Assembly (NCBI GenBank): GCA_963803295.1
Contig: CAWDMC010000010.1
Span: 1 to 64,000 of the forward strand
Length of the DNA stretch: 64,000 nt
Source of the DNA: CAWDMC01 sp963803295
GTDB lineage: Bacteria > Acidobacteriota > Terriglobia > UBA7540
Reading direction: 5' to 3'
The number at the start of each line of letters is the position of its first letter. The stretch's first letter is position 1. Both the position numbers and the translations under genes were made by a program. Below are positions 8,204-16,893 of this stretch, one piece after another. Under the pieces are notes generated by a model, which was not told the origin of the DNA, made no database searches, and worked only from the letters and a program-made list of their open reading frames with translations.

Positions 8204-9994
8204 CTAGAACTGCTGCCAAATGCTGCCGGCGGCCACCAGCCCACTGTCGTCAACTTCCAGCAGTTGGTAAGACGACTTTGAGATGACATAAACGACGAAC
8301 TTCTGGGGGCCTCCAAAAATGCTATCAATGCTGCTTCCTGGAGCGGAAATCTGCAAAGTGCCATGGTCGCCCGTTAACGAATAGGTTCCCGTGGCTGAGA
8401 GGTTCGGCTCGGGCGGTTCGGCGCCGAAAGAGCCGCCATCGTTCAGATCCTCACTACCCTTCGTCAATCTGCCGCCTCCGTCGGCAGTCAACACTCCCGA
8501 GGCGGCGGCCTCGCCGCCCGTGCCCTCCCCGCTTAACTCGAACGCAAAGCCTCCCTTGAGACTGCCATTGGCGAATGGTCCACCGGTCTCCTGGTCGACC
8601 ACTCCGCCCGTTGCGGCGATCGCGTCTGTTTCGACGAGGAAGCCCCTTGACGGCGAAACCAGGTAGATCTCCACGGTCAGCCCCGGAGTGGTTGTGAACG
8701 TGACGTCGGTCCGCCCGTTGGTGGAAACGTTGTACGTGCCTGTAAACGACTGGTTGTCAGGAACGCCTTCGTCGTTCGAATCCACGATTCCGCCTGTGAT
8801 GGCGCCGTTCCCATCCGCATGGAAGCGTCCCACCGCGCCAAAGTCGCCGTTAAGACTCTCGCCGAATTGGGTGAAGACAAAGTCCCCCTTTAAGGAAGCG
8901 TTGGTGAAGTTTGCCCCCGACTGCAACTCGGCGGTCCCGGCGAGCGCTGGAAGCAGATCTGTGGAAAGCCACAACAATTTGCTGGCCGAGACAACGTAGA
9001 ATGCAAGGTTGAGCGTCAAGGGGCTGCTGCCGCTGTTTGTGAAGGTGGCCGTCCCACGCCCATTCGCGCCGACAGTATAGGTTCCGGTGAGGCTGGCGTT
9101 CTGCACCGACAAATTGAAATTATCGTTGATGTCCTCCGCGCCGGTCAGCGTCCCTTGACCATCTGCGTTGAGGACTCCTGCCGCGTCCAACAGCGCGCTG
9201 CCATCCGTGTTCCACCCCGCCAGCCTGAAAGCGTAACCACCTTTGATACTCGAACCGTTGAAGGCACTGGAGTCTTGCTTGTATAAAACTCCTGCGCCCA
9301 CATTCTGGTTGGCATCGAACTCAATAATCGCACCCTGAGTGTTATTCACCATTGCCAAGGCGAACTTAAGGGTGTCACCTGTCGTCGGGTCTCGAAGGGT
9401 CAGGGTGCCGCGTCCGTCTGCCCCCAGTGCATAGGTTCCTGTGGCTGATACATTGGTCGAAACTGCGATGGAGTTGTTGACGTCAACCACCGCCGCCGTG
9501 AGAGTTCCGTTGCCGTCCGCAGTGAAAGTTCCCGCGGCGAAGGAAGCGAAGGATTGGCTGAAGAGGGTGCTACTCGACACCACAAAGGCGTACTGGCCGT
9601 TGAGGGTCGCGTTCGCGAAAGCCGCCGTTATGGTGACTTGGGCGGAGGCGGATTTGGTGCTGTCGGCCTGTGAGACCGCCGTGACCGTTACCATGGCCGG
9701 GTTGGGAACGGTTGAAGGCGCGGTATAGTTTCCACTGGTGTCAATGGTGCCTACGGTGGTGTTCCCGTCTGTCGTGCCGTTGACCTGCCAGGTTACAGAG
9801 GTATTCGTGCTGTTCTGGACGGTGGCGGTGAACTGCGCCTTTCCACCCGCATCGACGGAAGCCGTAGTGGGCGAGATCGAAACCGAAACCGCCGCGGGTG
9901 GCGGTGTGCCTCCTCCTCCCCCGCCTCCACCCCCGCAGTCGACCAATCCAGCGACGAGTCCGACGGACAGCAGCGCTAACGCGACACGTCTCAT
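8204..9994 (-). CDS. Secreted Ig-like protein with four tandem glycine-rich beta repeats
   Basis: A 596-residue exported protein. A signal segment (VALALLSVGLVAGLVDC) is followed by a run of nine glycines. The cysteine could be lipidated, but Asp before it is atypical for a lipobox. Next comes a bacterial Ig-like domain (VSISPTTASVDAGGKAQFTATVQN to about residue 110). The remaining ~480 residues are four copies of a ~115-residue unit: N(A/G)SLKG.YAF, then G.FTADGNGTLT, D.ND, GTYTVGANGRGT.TF, and a YVVS..LLW or E.D segment. No enzymatic motif is seen; a surface or matrix structural role is likely. The start at 9994 is chosen for its GAGAGGAG ribosome site and the signal peptide. It heads a likely two-gene unit with the phosphatase downstream. 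Confidence 0.78.
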   Translation of the reverse strand: MRRVALALLSVGLVAGLVDCGGGGGGGGGTPPPAAVSVSISPTTASVDAGGKAQFTATVQNSTNTSVTWQVNGTTDGNTTVGTIDTSGNYTAPSTVPNPAMVTVTAVSQADSTKSASAQVTITAAFANATLNGQYAFVVSSSTLFSQSFASFAAGTFTADGNGTLTAAVVDVNNSIAVSTNVSATGTYALGADGRGTLTLRDPTTGDTLKFALAMVNNTQGAIIEFDANQNVGAGVLYKQDSSAFNGSSIKGGYAFRLAGWNTDGSALLDAAGVLNADGQGTLTGAEDINDNFNLSVQNASLTGTYTVGANGRGTATFTNSGSSPLTLNLAFYVVSASKLLWLSTDLLPALAGTAELQSGANFTNASLKGDFVFTQFGESLNGDFGAVGRFHADGNGAITGGIVDSNDEGVPDNQSFTGTYNVSTNGRTDVTFTTTPGLTVEIYLVSPSRGFLVETDAIAATGGVVDQETGGPFANGSLKGGFAFELSGEGTGGEAAASGVLTADGGGRLTKGSEDLNDGGSFGAEPPEPNLSATGTYSLTGDHGTLQISAPGSSIDSIFGGPQKFVVYVISKSSYQLLEVDDSGLVAAGSIWQQF

Positions 9995-10076
9995 GAACCG
10001 ACTCCTCTCACACCCGTGATCCAAAGGAATCCAACCGGACTGGACCTCTAGGGGCTCTGCGCTTGCTATTTGACCC

Positions 10077-10664
10077 TCAGCCTTGCCAAGCGCCAAGCAC
10101 CTTCCGTAGCATTACCAGTTGGCCGATGTGGTAGGCGTTGTGATCGGCAAGCAGCAGAGCCTCCCGCAGGATCGTCTGGCCATCGCCATGGGGGATACGA
10201 CCGAAGAGATCCGTACCTCGGTCGGAAACCAGCGTTTTCATCGCCGCGAGATCGTTCTTTACGGCGGCGACGCTGTTCTCCCATGCCTCGTCACTAGGAG
10301 GAGCCTCGCCTTCCGGCCAGTAGCCCTCAGGCCACTTCGGTGAGACGTGGTTTCGGTCCTTGCTAAACTGGACGATGTCCGATTGCGCGATCCGCAGATG
10401 CTCGAGCAGTTGCCAAGCCGAGTACGGTAGCCCCTGCGTTTTCGTGGATCGCAAGCCGGCAGGGAGATCAGCCAGAGCGTCCTCAATTGTGGTGTGAGCG
10501 TGTCCACCGTCCAGCAACTTCACCAGATGCTCGCGTAAGGCGCGGTCATCGAAGGAGGTCATACTCGCGGCTGGCTGCGTGCCGCCGGTCCGGCTGGGCG
10601 CCCGCTTCTTCGCTGTCTTCGCTGGTGGGGTAGTTTTGGCCTTTTTGGCCTTCTTGTTTGCCAT
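10077..10664 (-). CDS. DinB-like four-helix protein
   Basis: A 195-residue protein. Residues 1-35 form a very Lys/Ala/Thr/Pro-rich tail (MANKKAKKAKTTPPAK), followed by a DinB/DUF664-type four-helix bundle. The pattern WQLLEHLRIAQSDIVQF and the later LADHNAYHIGQLVMLRK supply the histidines that in DinB-family proteins bind a divalent metal. The family includes thiol-dependent hydrolases and transferases and stress-induced proteins; no specific reaction can be assigned. The basic tail could aid nucleic acid or membrane contact, which is inference. The start at 10664 has GGAGGCGAG upstream. Another ATG six codons earlier (10682) is less likely because the ribosome site then falls inside the gene. 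Confidence 0.8.
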   Translation of the reverse strand: MANKKAKKAKTTPPAKTAKKRAPSRTGGTQPAASMTSFDDRALREHLVKLLDGGHAHTTIEDALADLPAGLRSTKTQGLPYSAWQLLEHLRIAQSDIVQFSKDRNHVSPKWPEGYWPEGEAPPSDEAWENSVAAVKNDLAAMKTLVSDRGTDLFGRIPHGDGQTILREALLLADHNAYHIGQLVMLRKVLGAWQG

Positions 10665-10974
10665 GATTCTCGCCTCCGTCAAACTGACTTAATCCAGTAC
10701 CTTGCGTCGGATTTTGGCGTGAGAAAAAGCATATACCAGCGTGTCACGATTCGCCAGAGCGCGGATAGACTTGAATAGACTTGCCTTGGCCATCAATGGC
10801 ATTAATTCGGCGAAGGCGAAAAAAGGGAGGGGCAATTAGCTGAGAGTAGTGGCAAACTGTTTCTTGAGCACAGCCCCAATGGGCAGTTGAGCGGCGACTT
10901 CCAATCTGCCAAAGGTGGGACTGCCGTTCAGCGTTTGCCTCAATCTGGAAAGCATTTCGGACGAGGATGGTGAT
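10665..10974. other. Intergenic gap with no recognised feature
   Basis: The 310 bases between the divergent DinB-like and P450 genes hold only the ribosome binding sites of the two flanking genes. I see no convincing promoter pair, hairpin terminator or small reading frame. Confidence 0.5.
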
Positions 10975-12210
10975 ATGACTGCAGTTTCCGCGCTGGCACT
11001 CGATGAATCGCTGGTTTCAAAAGAGTTCCTAGAGGATCCGTATCCGATCCTGCACCGGTTACGGGAGGAGGACCCGGTTCATTGGAGCGACTCCATCGGT
11101 GGCTGGATCCTGACCCGATACGATGATGTGGCGACCACCTTTAGGGATGTGGGCCATTTCTCGAATGAAGAGCGCCTGGCCAGAGCGGTCGAATATCTAC
11201 CTGCTGAATCGCGGGCGAAGTTCAAGACCTTCGAAGACCACTATCACCAGAAGAGCCTCATTCACTCCGATCCGCCCGATCACACCCGGCTGCGAGCGCT
11301 GATCACCAAAGCGTTCACGCCCAAGATGGTCGAAGCCATGCGCCCGCGCATCCAGGCGATCGTCAATGAGCTCTTGGATTCCGTGCAGCATGAAGGGCGG
11401 ATGGACGTGATAAGGGACCTTGCCATCCCTTTGCCCGTTACGGTCATATCCGAGATCTTTGGCGTGCCTGTGTCCGACCGGCTCCTGTTCAAGGGCTGGG
11501 CTGACGACATTCTGGCCTTCCAGGGACTGAACAAGCCTCCCGAGGAGAATCTGGAACGCTCACAAAGAGCCATAATCGAAGTCCGCGCGTACCTTACCGG
11601 GCTCATCAATGAGCGACGGCGCCAGCCCTGCACAGATCTTCTGAGCGAACTGGTGGCGGCCGAGTCGGAGAGCGACAAATTGTCCGAACCGGAATTGGTC
11701 AATACCTGCATTACCCTGCTCGTGGCGGGCCACGAAACGACCACCTCTCTGATCGGGAACGGCGTCTACGCGCTTTTGAAACACCCCGATGAATGGCGGC
11801 TTTTGCAGAGAGATCCTACGCTGGTTACTTCCGCAATCGAGGAGATCCTGCGCTACGAAAGCCCGGTGGCTCGCCAGCCGCGCCTGATGAAGCAGGACAG
11901 CGAGATGGGTGGCAAAAAGCTTCGCCAGGGACAGATGGTTTTTCAAATGCTAAACGCGGCAAATCGGGATCCCGCGTACTTTACGGATCCCGACCGCTTT
12001 GATATCCGGCGGCAAAAGAATCGGCACATCGCGTTTGGTCTGGGTGTTCACTTCTGTGTCGGAGCACCGCTTGCCCGCACTGAAGGGAATATCGTGTTTC
12101 TGACCATTTTGGAACGTCTGCCGGGCATGCGTTTGGCCGAAAACAAGCCTAATTGGGATTTGCAGAAGCCGAATTCCCGAATGTTGAAGACACTGCCCGT
12201 GCTATTTTGA
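10975..12210 (+). CDS. Cytochrome P450 (soluble bacterial type)
   Basis: A 411-residue heme-thiolate monooxygenase. The I-helix oxygen-activation motif AGHETT is at about residues 251-256, the K-helix ExxR motif (EEILRY) at about 289-294, and the heme loop FGLGVHFCVG at 354-363 with the axial Cys361. The HSDPPDHTRLR segment is also typical of class I bacterial P450s. These enzymes insert one oxygen atom into a substrate using electrons from a ferredoxin and reductase. No redox partner gene is adjacent, so electrons must come from elsewhere. The ATG at 10975 is preferred to the ATG at 10915 because GAGGATGG precedes it and it gives the normal family length. It stands alone, and its substrate is unknown. 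It also shows that the organism uses oxygen, which matters for the oxygen-sensitive glycyl radical enzyme at 42.8 kb. Confidence 0.95.
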   Translation: MTAVSALALDESLVSKEFLEDPYPILHRLREEDPVHWSDSIGGWILTRYDDVATTFRDVGHFSNEERLARAVEYLPAESRAKFKTFEDHYHQKSLIHSDPPDHTRLRALITKAFTPKMVEAMRPRIQAIVNELLDSVQHEGRMDVIRDLAIPLPVTVISEIFGVPVSDRLLFKGWADDILAFQGLNKPPEENLERSQRAIIEVRAYLTGLINERRRQPCTDLLSELVAAESESDKLSEPELVNTCITLLVAGHETTTSLIGNGVYALLKHPDEWRLLQRDPTLVTSAIEEILRYESPVARQPRLMKQDSEMGGKKLRQGQMVFQMLNAANRDPAYFTDPDRFDIRRQKNRHIAFGLGVHFCVGAPLARTEGNIVFLTILERLPGMRLAENKPNWDLQKPNSRMLKTLPVLF

Positions 12211-12301
12211 GCGATTAATTCGACAGTGATACTGGGTGGTGGGGTCCCATCTGAGAATTGCAAATCCTCCTGCCGTAACGCCAGTCTCCATACGGGCGAT
12301 T

Positions 12302-15300
12302 TCAGCTACCCCCGCGCTGCTTTCGAACGATTGTGGCATTGCGTGCGATCAAGCGGAATCCAACCGCCGATGCTTGTTTCTCGAGAGCCACCAGCCGGTT
12401 CCGGCCCGAGCGAGGATTACCGTATCGCGTTTCAAGTTCCCCCAAAATGAGGCGTGCCTCGAACTCGATGCCGATCAAGCCGAGGCTCCTGGCTGAGGTA
12501 ATGGTCGATTTCAGGCTGTCAGAACCGATATCCACGGTTCGAGCGGTTGGACTTCCAGAATCAGCCGCCGCTGCTGTTCGAGTATAGGCCACGGCCGCGC
12601 CAAATGTGAGCAACACCCGCCGGTTAGTGGTCGCCGCCGCCAGAGGTGCGCTGCGTTCCAGGCTGGCGAGGGCTGCACTGAAGCGCTTTTCTGCCAGAAG
12701 AGCTTTGGCCAACGCCACGTCAGCGAGAATAGCGTTATCTTTGGCGCTCTGGCCTCGGAATACTTCGCCCGCCTTCCGCGCGAGAGTTTCCGCCTCCTGG
12801 AACCGTCCTTCCTCAATCGCGAGGTTAGCGAGTGCCATTCGGGTGACGGCGGCATTGTCGCTCTCGCCCAGCTGGTCCCGCGTCGAGAGCGCTCGCATGA
12901 GTAGCTCACGTGCCTTCTCGAGATTGCCGCGATCGACCAGGATCGCGCCCAGCTCGTTCTGGGCCTGGCTTGAGCCGCTCCGATCCTTGATCCGGGCGAA
13001 TAAGCCCAGCGCTTTTTCAATGGCAGCCTGAGCATCCGCCAGCCGGCCTTGCTCGCGGAGGATCTCGGCCCGAGTGTCGAGTGATTCGGCTTCACCGCTC
13101 CTGTCACGGTTCGCACGGAAGATCGCAGTCGCTCGAGCCTGCGCGGTCTTGGCCTCAGTGAGGCGGCCTTGTTCACAACGCACGATGGCGAGATCGTTAA
13201 AGGCGCGGGCCACCATGCTCTGGTTGCCGAAGGATCGCAGCAGCGGCAGGGCTTGATCAAGAGATTTTTCTGCCTGTTCGAGCTGCCCTTGCTGCCACTG
13301 CACTAGGGCCAGGTTATTCAACCGTTTTCCCACCGCAAGGTCGTTGCCGGCGGAGCGCCCGGCCGCAATCGACTCTTCCAGCGCCAAGCGAGCCGCTTTC
13401 AGGTTGCCCTGTCGGGAGCTAACGATGGCCATGTCGCCCAGCGCCGCCGCGACATTATTGGTGTCACCGGCTTCTCGGAAAATCTTCCGGGCCGACTCAA
13501 AGGCATCGGCGGCATCCGCCGGACGTCCCAGATTCTCAAGCGCCCAGCCTTCTGCCATGCGGGACTTTGCCTCTAGAAGTCGCGCACCCGCGCTCCGGGA
13601 CCGCTCAATAGCACGCCGCGCGGACTGGAGCTCCAAGTTGAAATCTGCTAGGGAACCCGCCGCGAGCGCCTGGCGATAGTCGATGCGCGGGTCGCTGCCA
13701 GCCGGTCCCGGCAGCTGTTTGAGCTCGGCAAGCGTAGAGAGTGCGGCGCCGGTCTTGCCCGCCTGCACTTGCGCGTTGGCCAGATAAAGGCCGTAATCGA
13801 GATTGTCAGGGGAAGCTCTGTGCAGTTTCTGGTACACCTTCACTGCCGCCCGCCATTCACCCACAGCCTCGTCGTACTTTCCCTCGGCTTGTAACTGCTG
13901 TTGCACCGGCAGGTTGGTCGAGAGATCCACAGCCTGTTTGGCTTCAATAACGGCCCTCTGGTGGTCTCCTAACTCCTCGTAAGTGGAGGCTAGCGCGGAG
14001 TGAGTGAGCGCGTGCCGGGGCTCGATTGCCAGAGCTTTCTCGAAGAGGTCCCGCGCCGCGAGGTTCTCAAAGAGCTGCAGTTTTCCGAGACCTTCAGAGT
14101 AGAATCGCGCGGCTTTGGGATCGGTGGGTAGAATGGCCTCGGCGGCCTCGCGCTCAGCAGGCAGAGCATCGCCGGTGTGAAGACTCTTCCGTAAGTCTCG
14201 TCCGGCGAGCGCACCCAAATCGTGGATGTGGGCCTCGCTACCTGTTTCGCGCAGCCGCGCGATCTCTACCCCGGTGCGAGTATCTTCGAGACGCAGTTCC
14301 AGTTTGATTTTGCCGGCTCGGTTTGCTCCCGTATCGTCATATGAGCCCGTGACCACGTAGTCCGCGTCCAAGTTGGAGCCTAGACGTGAGAGCACTGGAG
14401 CGGGCAAATTATCGGGGTCGCCGAGCGACAGATCATGTCTTGTCCGAGCTACGTCCATCTGGGGGATGGCCTGTAGCTTGCCCCCAGCTTCGAGTTCGGA
14501 AGTAAGAATCTCAGAAAGTGCGGTTGAAACATAAGCCACATCTCGCTGGCCGGTAATATTTCTGAAGCCCAGCACCGCCACGGAGGGGCGAAGATGCGCG
14601 GCGGCGGGAGTGATTAGTGTGGAAGTGCTAGATGGATGAAGCGAGCTTTGGCCCGGCAAGCTCCTGTGTGTTCTTTCGAACGCCAGGCCGACTACGAGCA
14701 AGGCGATTGCCCCCAGCGCACCGGCGGTAATACCCACCTGAAGCCGCCGCCGGGATCGGCGCCGTGGAATCGCCTGGCCGGTTAAGCTGTTGGCGATCTC
14801 AATTGTGCTTGTGAAGCGGTCCTCCGGACGGCGCTCAAGGCAACGTAGAATCGTTGCTTCCCATCGCGGATCGAGATCCGGTACCATCAAGCGCGGCGAC
14901 GGCGGGGCTTCCTTCAGCCGCTTAATCGCAGTCGATAGAGGTGTGTCGCCCACAAAGGGATGCGTCCCACAGACCATCTCATACATCACTACGCCCAGAG
15001 CGTAAATGTCGGAGGCAGGGCTGATCTTACCCCCTTCTACCTGCTCAGGCGCCATGTAGGGTGGGCTGCCCACAAAGTCGCCGGTGGTCGATTGCTGGCG
15101 GCCGATGCTCTGATCAGCTGTGGCCACGTGTGCCAGGCCGAAATCGGTGATCGCGGCCCGGACTCCGTCATCACCGTCATGCGGCACGAGAATGACGTTC
15201 TGGCTTTTGAAATCGTGGTGGACGATCGTGGCTCGATGGGCCGCATCCAGACCGGCCGCCAGCTGCAGCACGATGGGCAAGGCCTCCGTAGTCGTCATAC

Positions 15301-15907
15301 GGCCTTGGCGCCGCAGCCGGGCGGCAAGCGTCTCTCCATTTAGCAGTTCCATGCTAAGGAACTGCAAGTCGGGAGTTCCCGGGATGAGGCTCTGGTGATG
15401 GAACAAATCGAAGGTGCGGCAGACATTGGCATGCGTCACCTTGCGTGCCAGGTTGATCTCACGCTTAAACCGGTCGATGGCGTTGCTGTCGCTGGCGATG
15501 TCGGGCCGGACGGTCTTGATGGCGACGTGTACCCGAAGTTCGAGGTCCTCCGCTTCGTAAACCTCGCCCATTCCGCCGCGGCCGATGAATCGAACTATCT
15601 TGAAGCGTCCGGCAATGTTCTCGCCTGGGAAAAATGCTGTGAGGGTTGGGGAACGGCCGTGCCCGGAAGAGCTTACTTCTCCGGGCCCAGAGAAGGGCTC
15701 TGAATAGGGAGGGATTGTCGCGACCGCGATCATCCCGTCATCTGCCTCGCGCGAAGCCGGCTGCCGGTGAGCACCCGGAAGCCGTACGGTAGGCGAATCC
15801 TCGGAGAGCATCGACCCGGAAAACGAACTCCATGCCGAGCCGCGGGAGCTCAATCTGATCGTACGACCTTCGTTGTCGGGCGGCGGACTTAGCTCGCGCT
15901 CTTCCAT
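12302..15907 (-). CDS. Ser/Thr protein kinase with TolB-like domain and C-terminal TPR array
   Basis: A 1201-residue transmembrane signalling protein. After a disordered N-terminus comes a Hanks-type kinase domain: P-loop GRGGMGEVYEAED near residue 110, catalytic Lys in VAIKT near 131, catalytic loop HHDFKSQN near 230, DFG near 255, and the APE region YMAPEQVEGG. A membrane segment (GALGAIALLVVGLAFE) follows near residue 395-410. Outside the membrane lie a TolB/FlgO-like domain (SVAVLGFRNITG, DYVVTGSYDD) and more than ten TPR repeats. The usual HRD triad is HHD, so it is a non-RD kinase by this residue. The architecture suggests that an external TPR ligand controls the kinase. Start choice is uncertain: a GTG at 15964 is also in frame, and I prefer the ATG with GGGG before it. 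Confidence 0.9.
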   Translation of the reverse strand: MEERELSPPPDNEGRTIRLSSRGSAWSSFSGSMLSEDSPTVRLPGAHRQPASREADDGMIAVATIPPYSEPFSGPGEVSSSGHGRSPTLTAFFPGENIAGRFKIVRFIGRGGMGEVYEAEDLELRVHVAIKTVRPDIASDSNAIDRFKREINLARKVTHANVCRTFDLFHHQSLIPGTPDLQFLSMELLNGETLAARLRRQGRMTTTEALPIVLQLAAGLDAAHRATIVHHDFKSQNVILVPHDGDDGVRAAITDFGLAHVATADQSIGRQQSTTGDFVGSPPYMAPEQVEGGKISPASDIYALGVVMYEMVCGTHPFVGDTPLSTAIKRLKEAPPSPRLMVPDLDPRWEATILRCLERRPEDRFTSTIEIANSLTGQAIPRRRSRRRLQVGITAGALGAIALLVVGLAFERTHRSLPGQSSLHPSSTSTLITPAAAHLRPSVAVLGFRNITGQRDVAYVSTALSEILTSELEAGGKLQAIPQMDVARTRHDLSLGDPDNLPAPVLSRLGSNLDADYVVTGSYDDTGANRAGKIKLELRLEDTRTGVEIARLRETGSEAHIHDLGALAGRDLRKSLHTGDALPAEREAAEAILPTDPKAARFYSEGLGKLQLFENLAARDLFEKALAIEPRHALTHSALASTYEELGDHQRAVIEAKQAVDLSTNLPVQQQLQAEGKYDEAVGEWRAAVKVYQKLHRASPDNLDYGLYLANAQVQAGKTGAALSTLAELKQLPGPAGSDPRIDYRQALAAGSLADFNLELQSARRAIERSRSAGARLLEAKSRMAEGWALENLGRPADAADAFESARKIFREAGDTNNVAAALGDMAIVSSRQGNLKAARLALEESIAAGRSAGNDLAVGKRLNNLALVQWQQGQLEQAEKSLDQALPLLRSFGNQSMVARAFNDLAIVRCEQGRLTEAKTAQARATAIFRANRDRSGEAESLDTRAEILREQGRLADAQAAIEKALGLFARIKDRSGSSQAQNELGAILVDRGNLEKARELLMRALSTRDQLGESDNAAVTRMALANLAIEEGRFQEAETLARKAGEVFRGQSAKDNAILADVALAKALLAEKRFSAALASLERSAPLAAATTNRRVLLTFGAAVAYTRTAAAADSGSPTARTVDIGSDSLKSTITSARSLGLIGIEFEARLILGELETRYGNPRSGRNRLVALEKQASAVGFRLIARNATIVRKQRGGS

Positions 15908-16084
15908 CTCATACCCCGGGTGACCCGAATCTGTTCGAATTATCACCCGGAAGTACTGGTACACAACTTAGAATTCTATAATTAATTGGTAAATGGGCTC
16001 GAACACGGTCCTTCTAAGAGAAAATTAATCAGGAGAGCTGGGCGGTGCCACACGATCGGCCGTTCGTCGACGTGACTGTCCTGA

Positions 16085-16888
16085 CTACCGGTACCCGGCT
16101 CGGTCGCGGTAAGCCCCAGCCAGGGCCTCAAGCAGTCTCTCATTGGAGGGCCGACGGTCCGGGGGCAGATCCAGCTTGGACGCGATACGATCGCTGATAC
16201 GCCGCGCCATCTCGCGCCGAACCTCCGGTCCGAGCTGAAGCCTGCGCTCCAGGAAGCTCTCCACCAGTTGGAATTCGTCCGGGGACAACCGCGAAAGGTC
16301 GATTCCCGGATCGAGAGCGCTGGCCGCGCCAGTCGTCGCCCTGGCCGGATTCGGCGCCGGGGCGGGAGTCAGCGACCAGCCAACTCGAAGCTTCTGCTCG
16401 ATCGGTCTTTCATGCACCACCACGGTTCCCGCCAGGTAATCGCCCAGTCGCTTGCTTCGGCTCGATAGCAATGCGGAGACGATGCCTACGGCGTAGATCC
16501 CAGGTAGCGAGTCCACCAGGCGGAGCAGGTTGCGGGCGATCGCTTCGTAAGGCGTGATCACCCGTCCTGACTCCTTGATGACCCGCAGATGAACCGAGCG
16601 CTTCCCCGGGGTCTGTCCGTTCCAAAGTGCCTCAAACAGCGCGAAATAGGCAAACTGAATAAGGAAGCCACCCAGAACCACGAGCGCCCAAAGCCACGAC
16701 TGGGCTTGCTTCTCGATTTCAGCCGAGATCACCGCGGCCACCATCACGAGCACAATCCCCGCCGCGATTTGGATGAGCGTGTCGAGAGCCAGCGCCAGGA
16801 AGCGGCTGCCAATGCCGGCGAGCTGAAACTCAAGAGGGATCTGCTCCGGAGTTTCGATGGTAAGGTGATCGGACAAATCTCGATTCAT
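16085..16888 (-). CDS. RDD family membrane protein
   Basis: A 267-residue integral membrane protein of the RDD family. The motif region IGSRFLALALDTLIQ supplies the family Arg and Asp, followed by hydrophobic segments (AAGIVLVMVAAVISA, WLWALVVLGGFLIQFAYFALFEAL) and the conserved NGQTPGKRSVHLRVI and LGDYLAGTVVVHER patterns. The C-terminal ~90 residues are soluble and charged. RDD proteins are poorly characterised; transport or membrane organisation has been proposed. It begins five bases after the decarboxylase stop codon, with AGGCGGG as its ribosome site, so the two are one operon and likely translationally linked. In many bacteria RDD genes neighbour SpoIIM-like genes, and one lies just beyond the decarboxylase in the opposite orientation. 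Confidence 0.88.
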   Translation of the reverse strand: MNRDLSDHLTIETPEQIPLEFQLAGIGSRFLALALDTLIQIAAGIVLVMVAAVISAEIEKQAQSWLWALVVLGGFLIQFAYFALFEALWNGQTPGKRSVHLRVIKESGRVITPYEAIARNLLRLVDSLPGIYAVGIVSALLSSRSKRLGDYLAGTVVVHERPIEQKLRVGWSLTPAPAPNPARATTGAASALDPGIDLSRLSPDEFQLVESFLERRLQLGPEVRREMARRISDRIASKLDLPPDRRPSNERLLEALAGAYRDRAGYR

Positions 16889-16893
16889 CCCGC

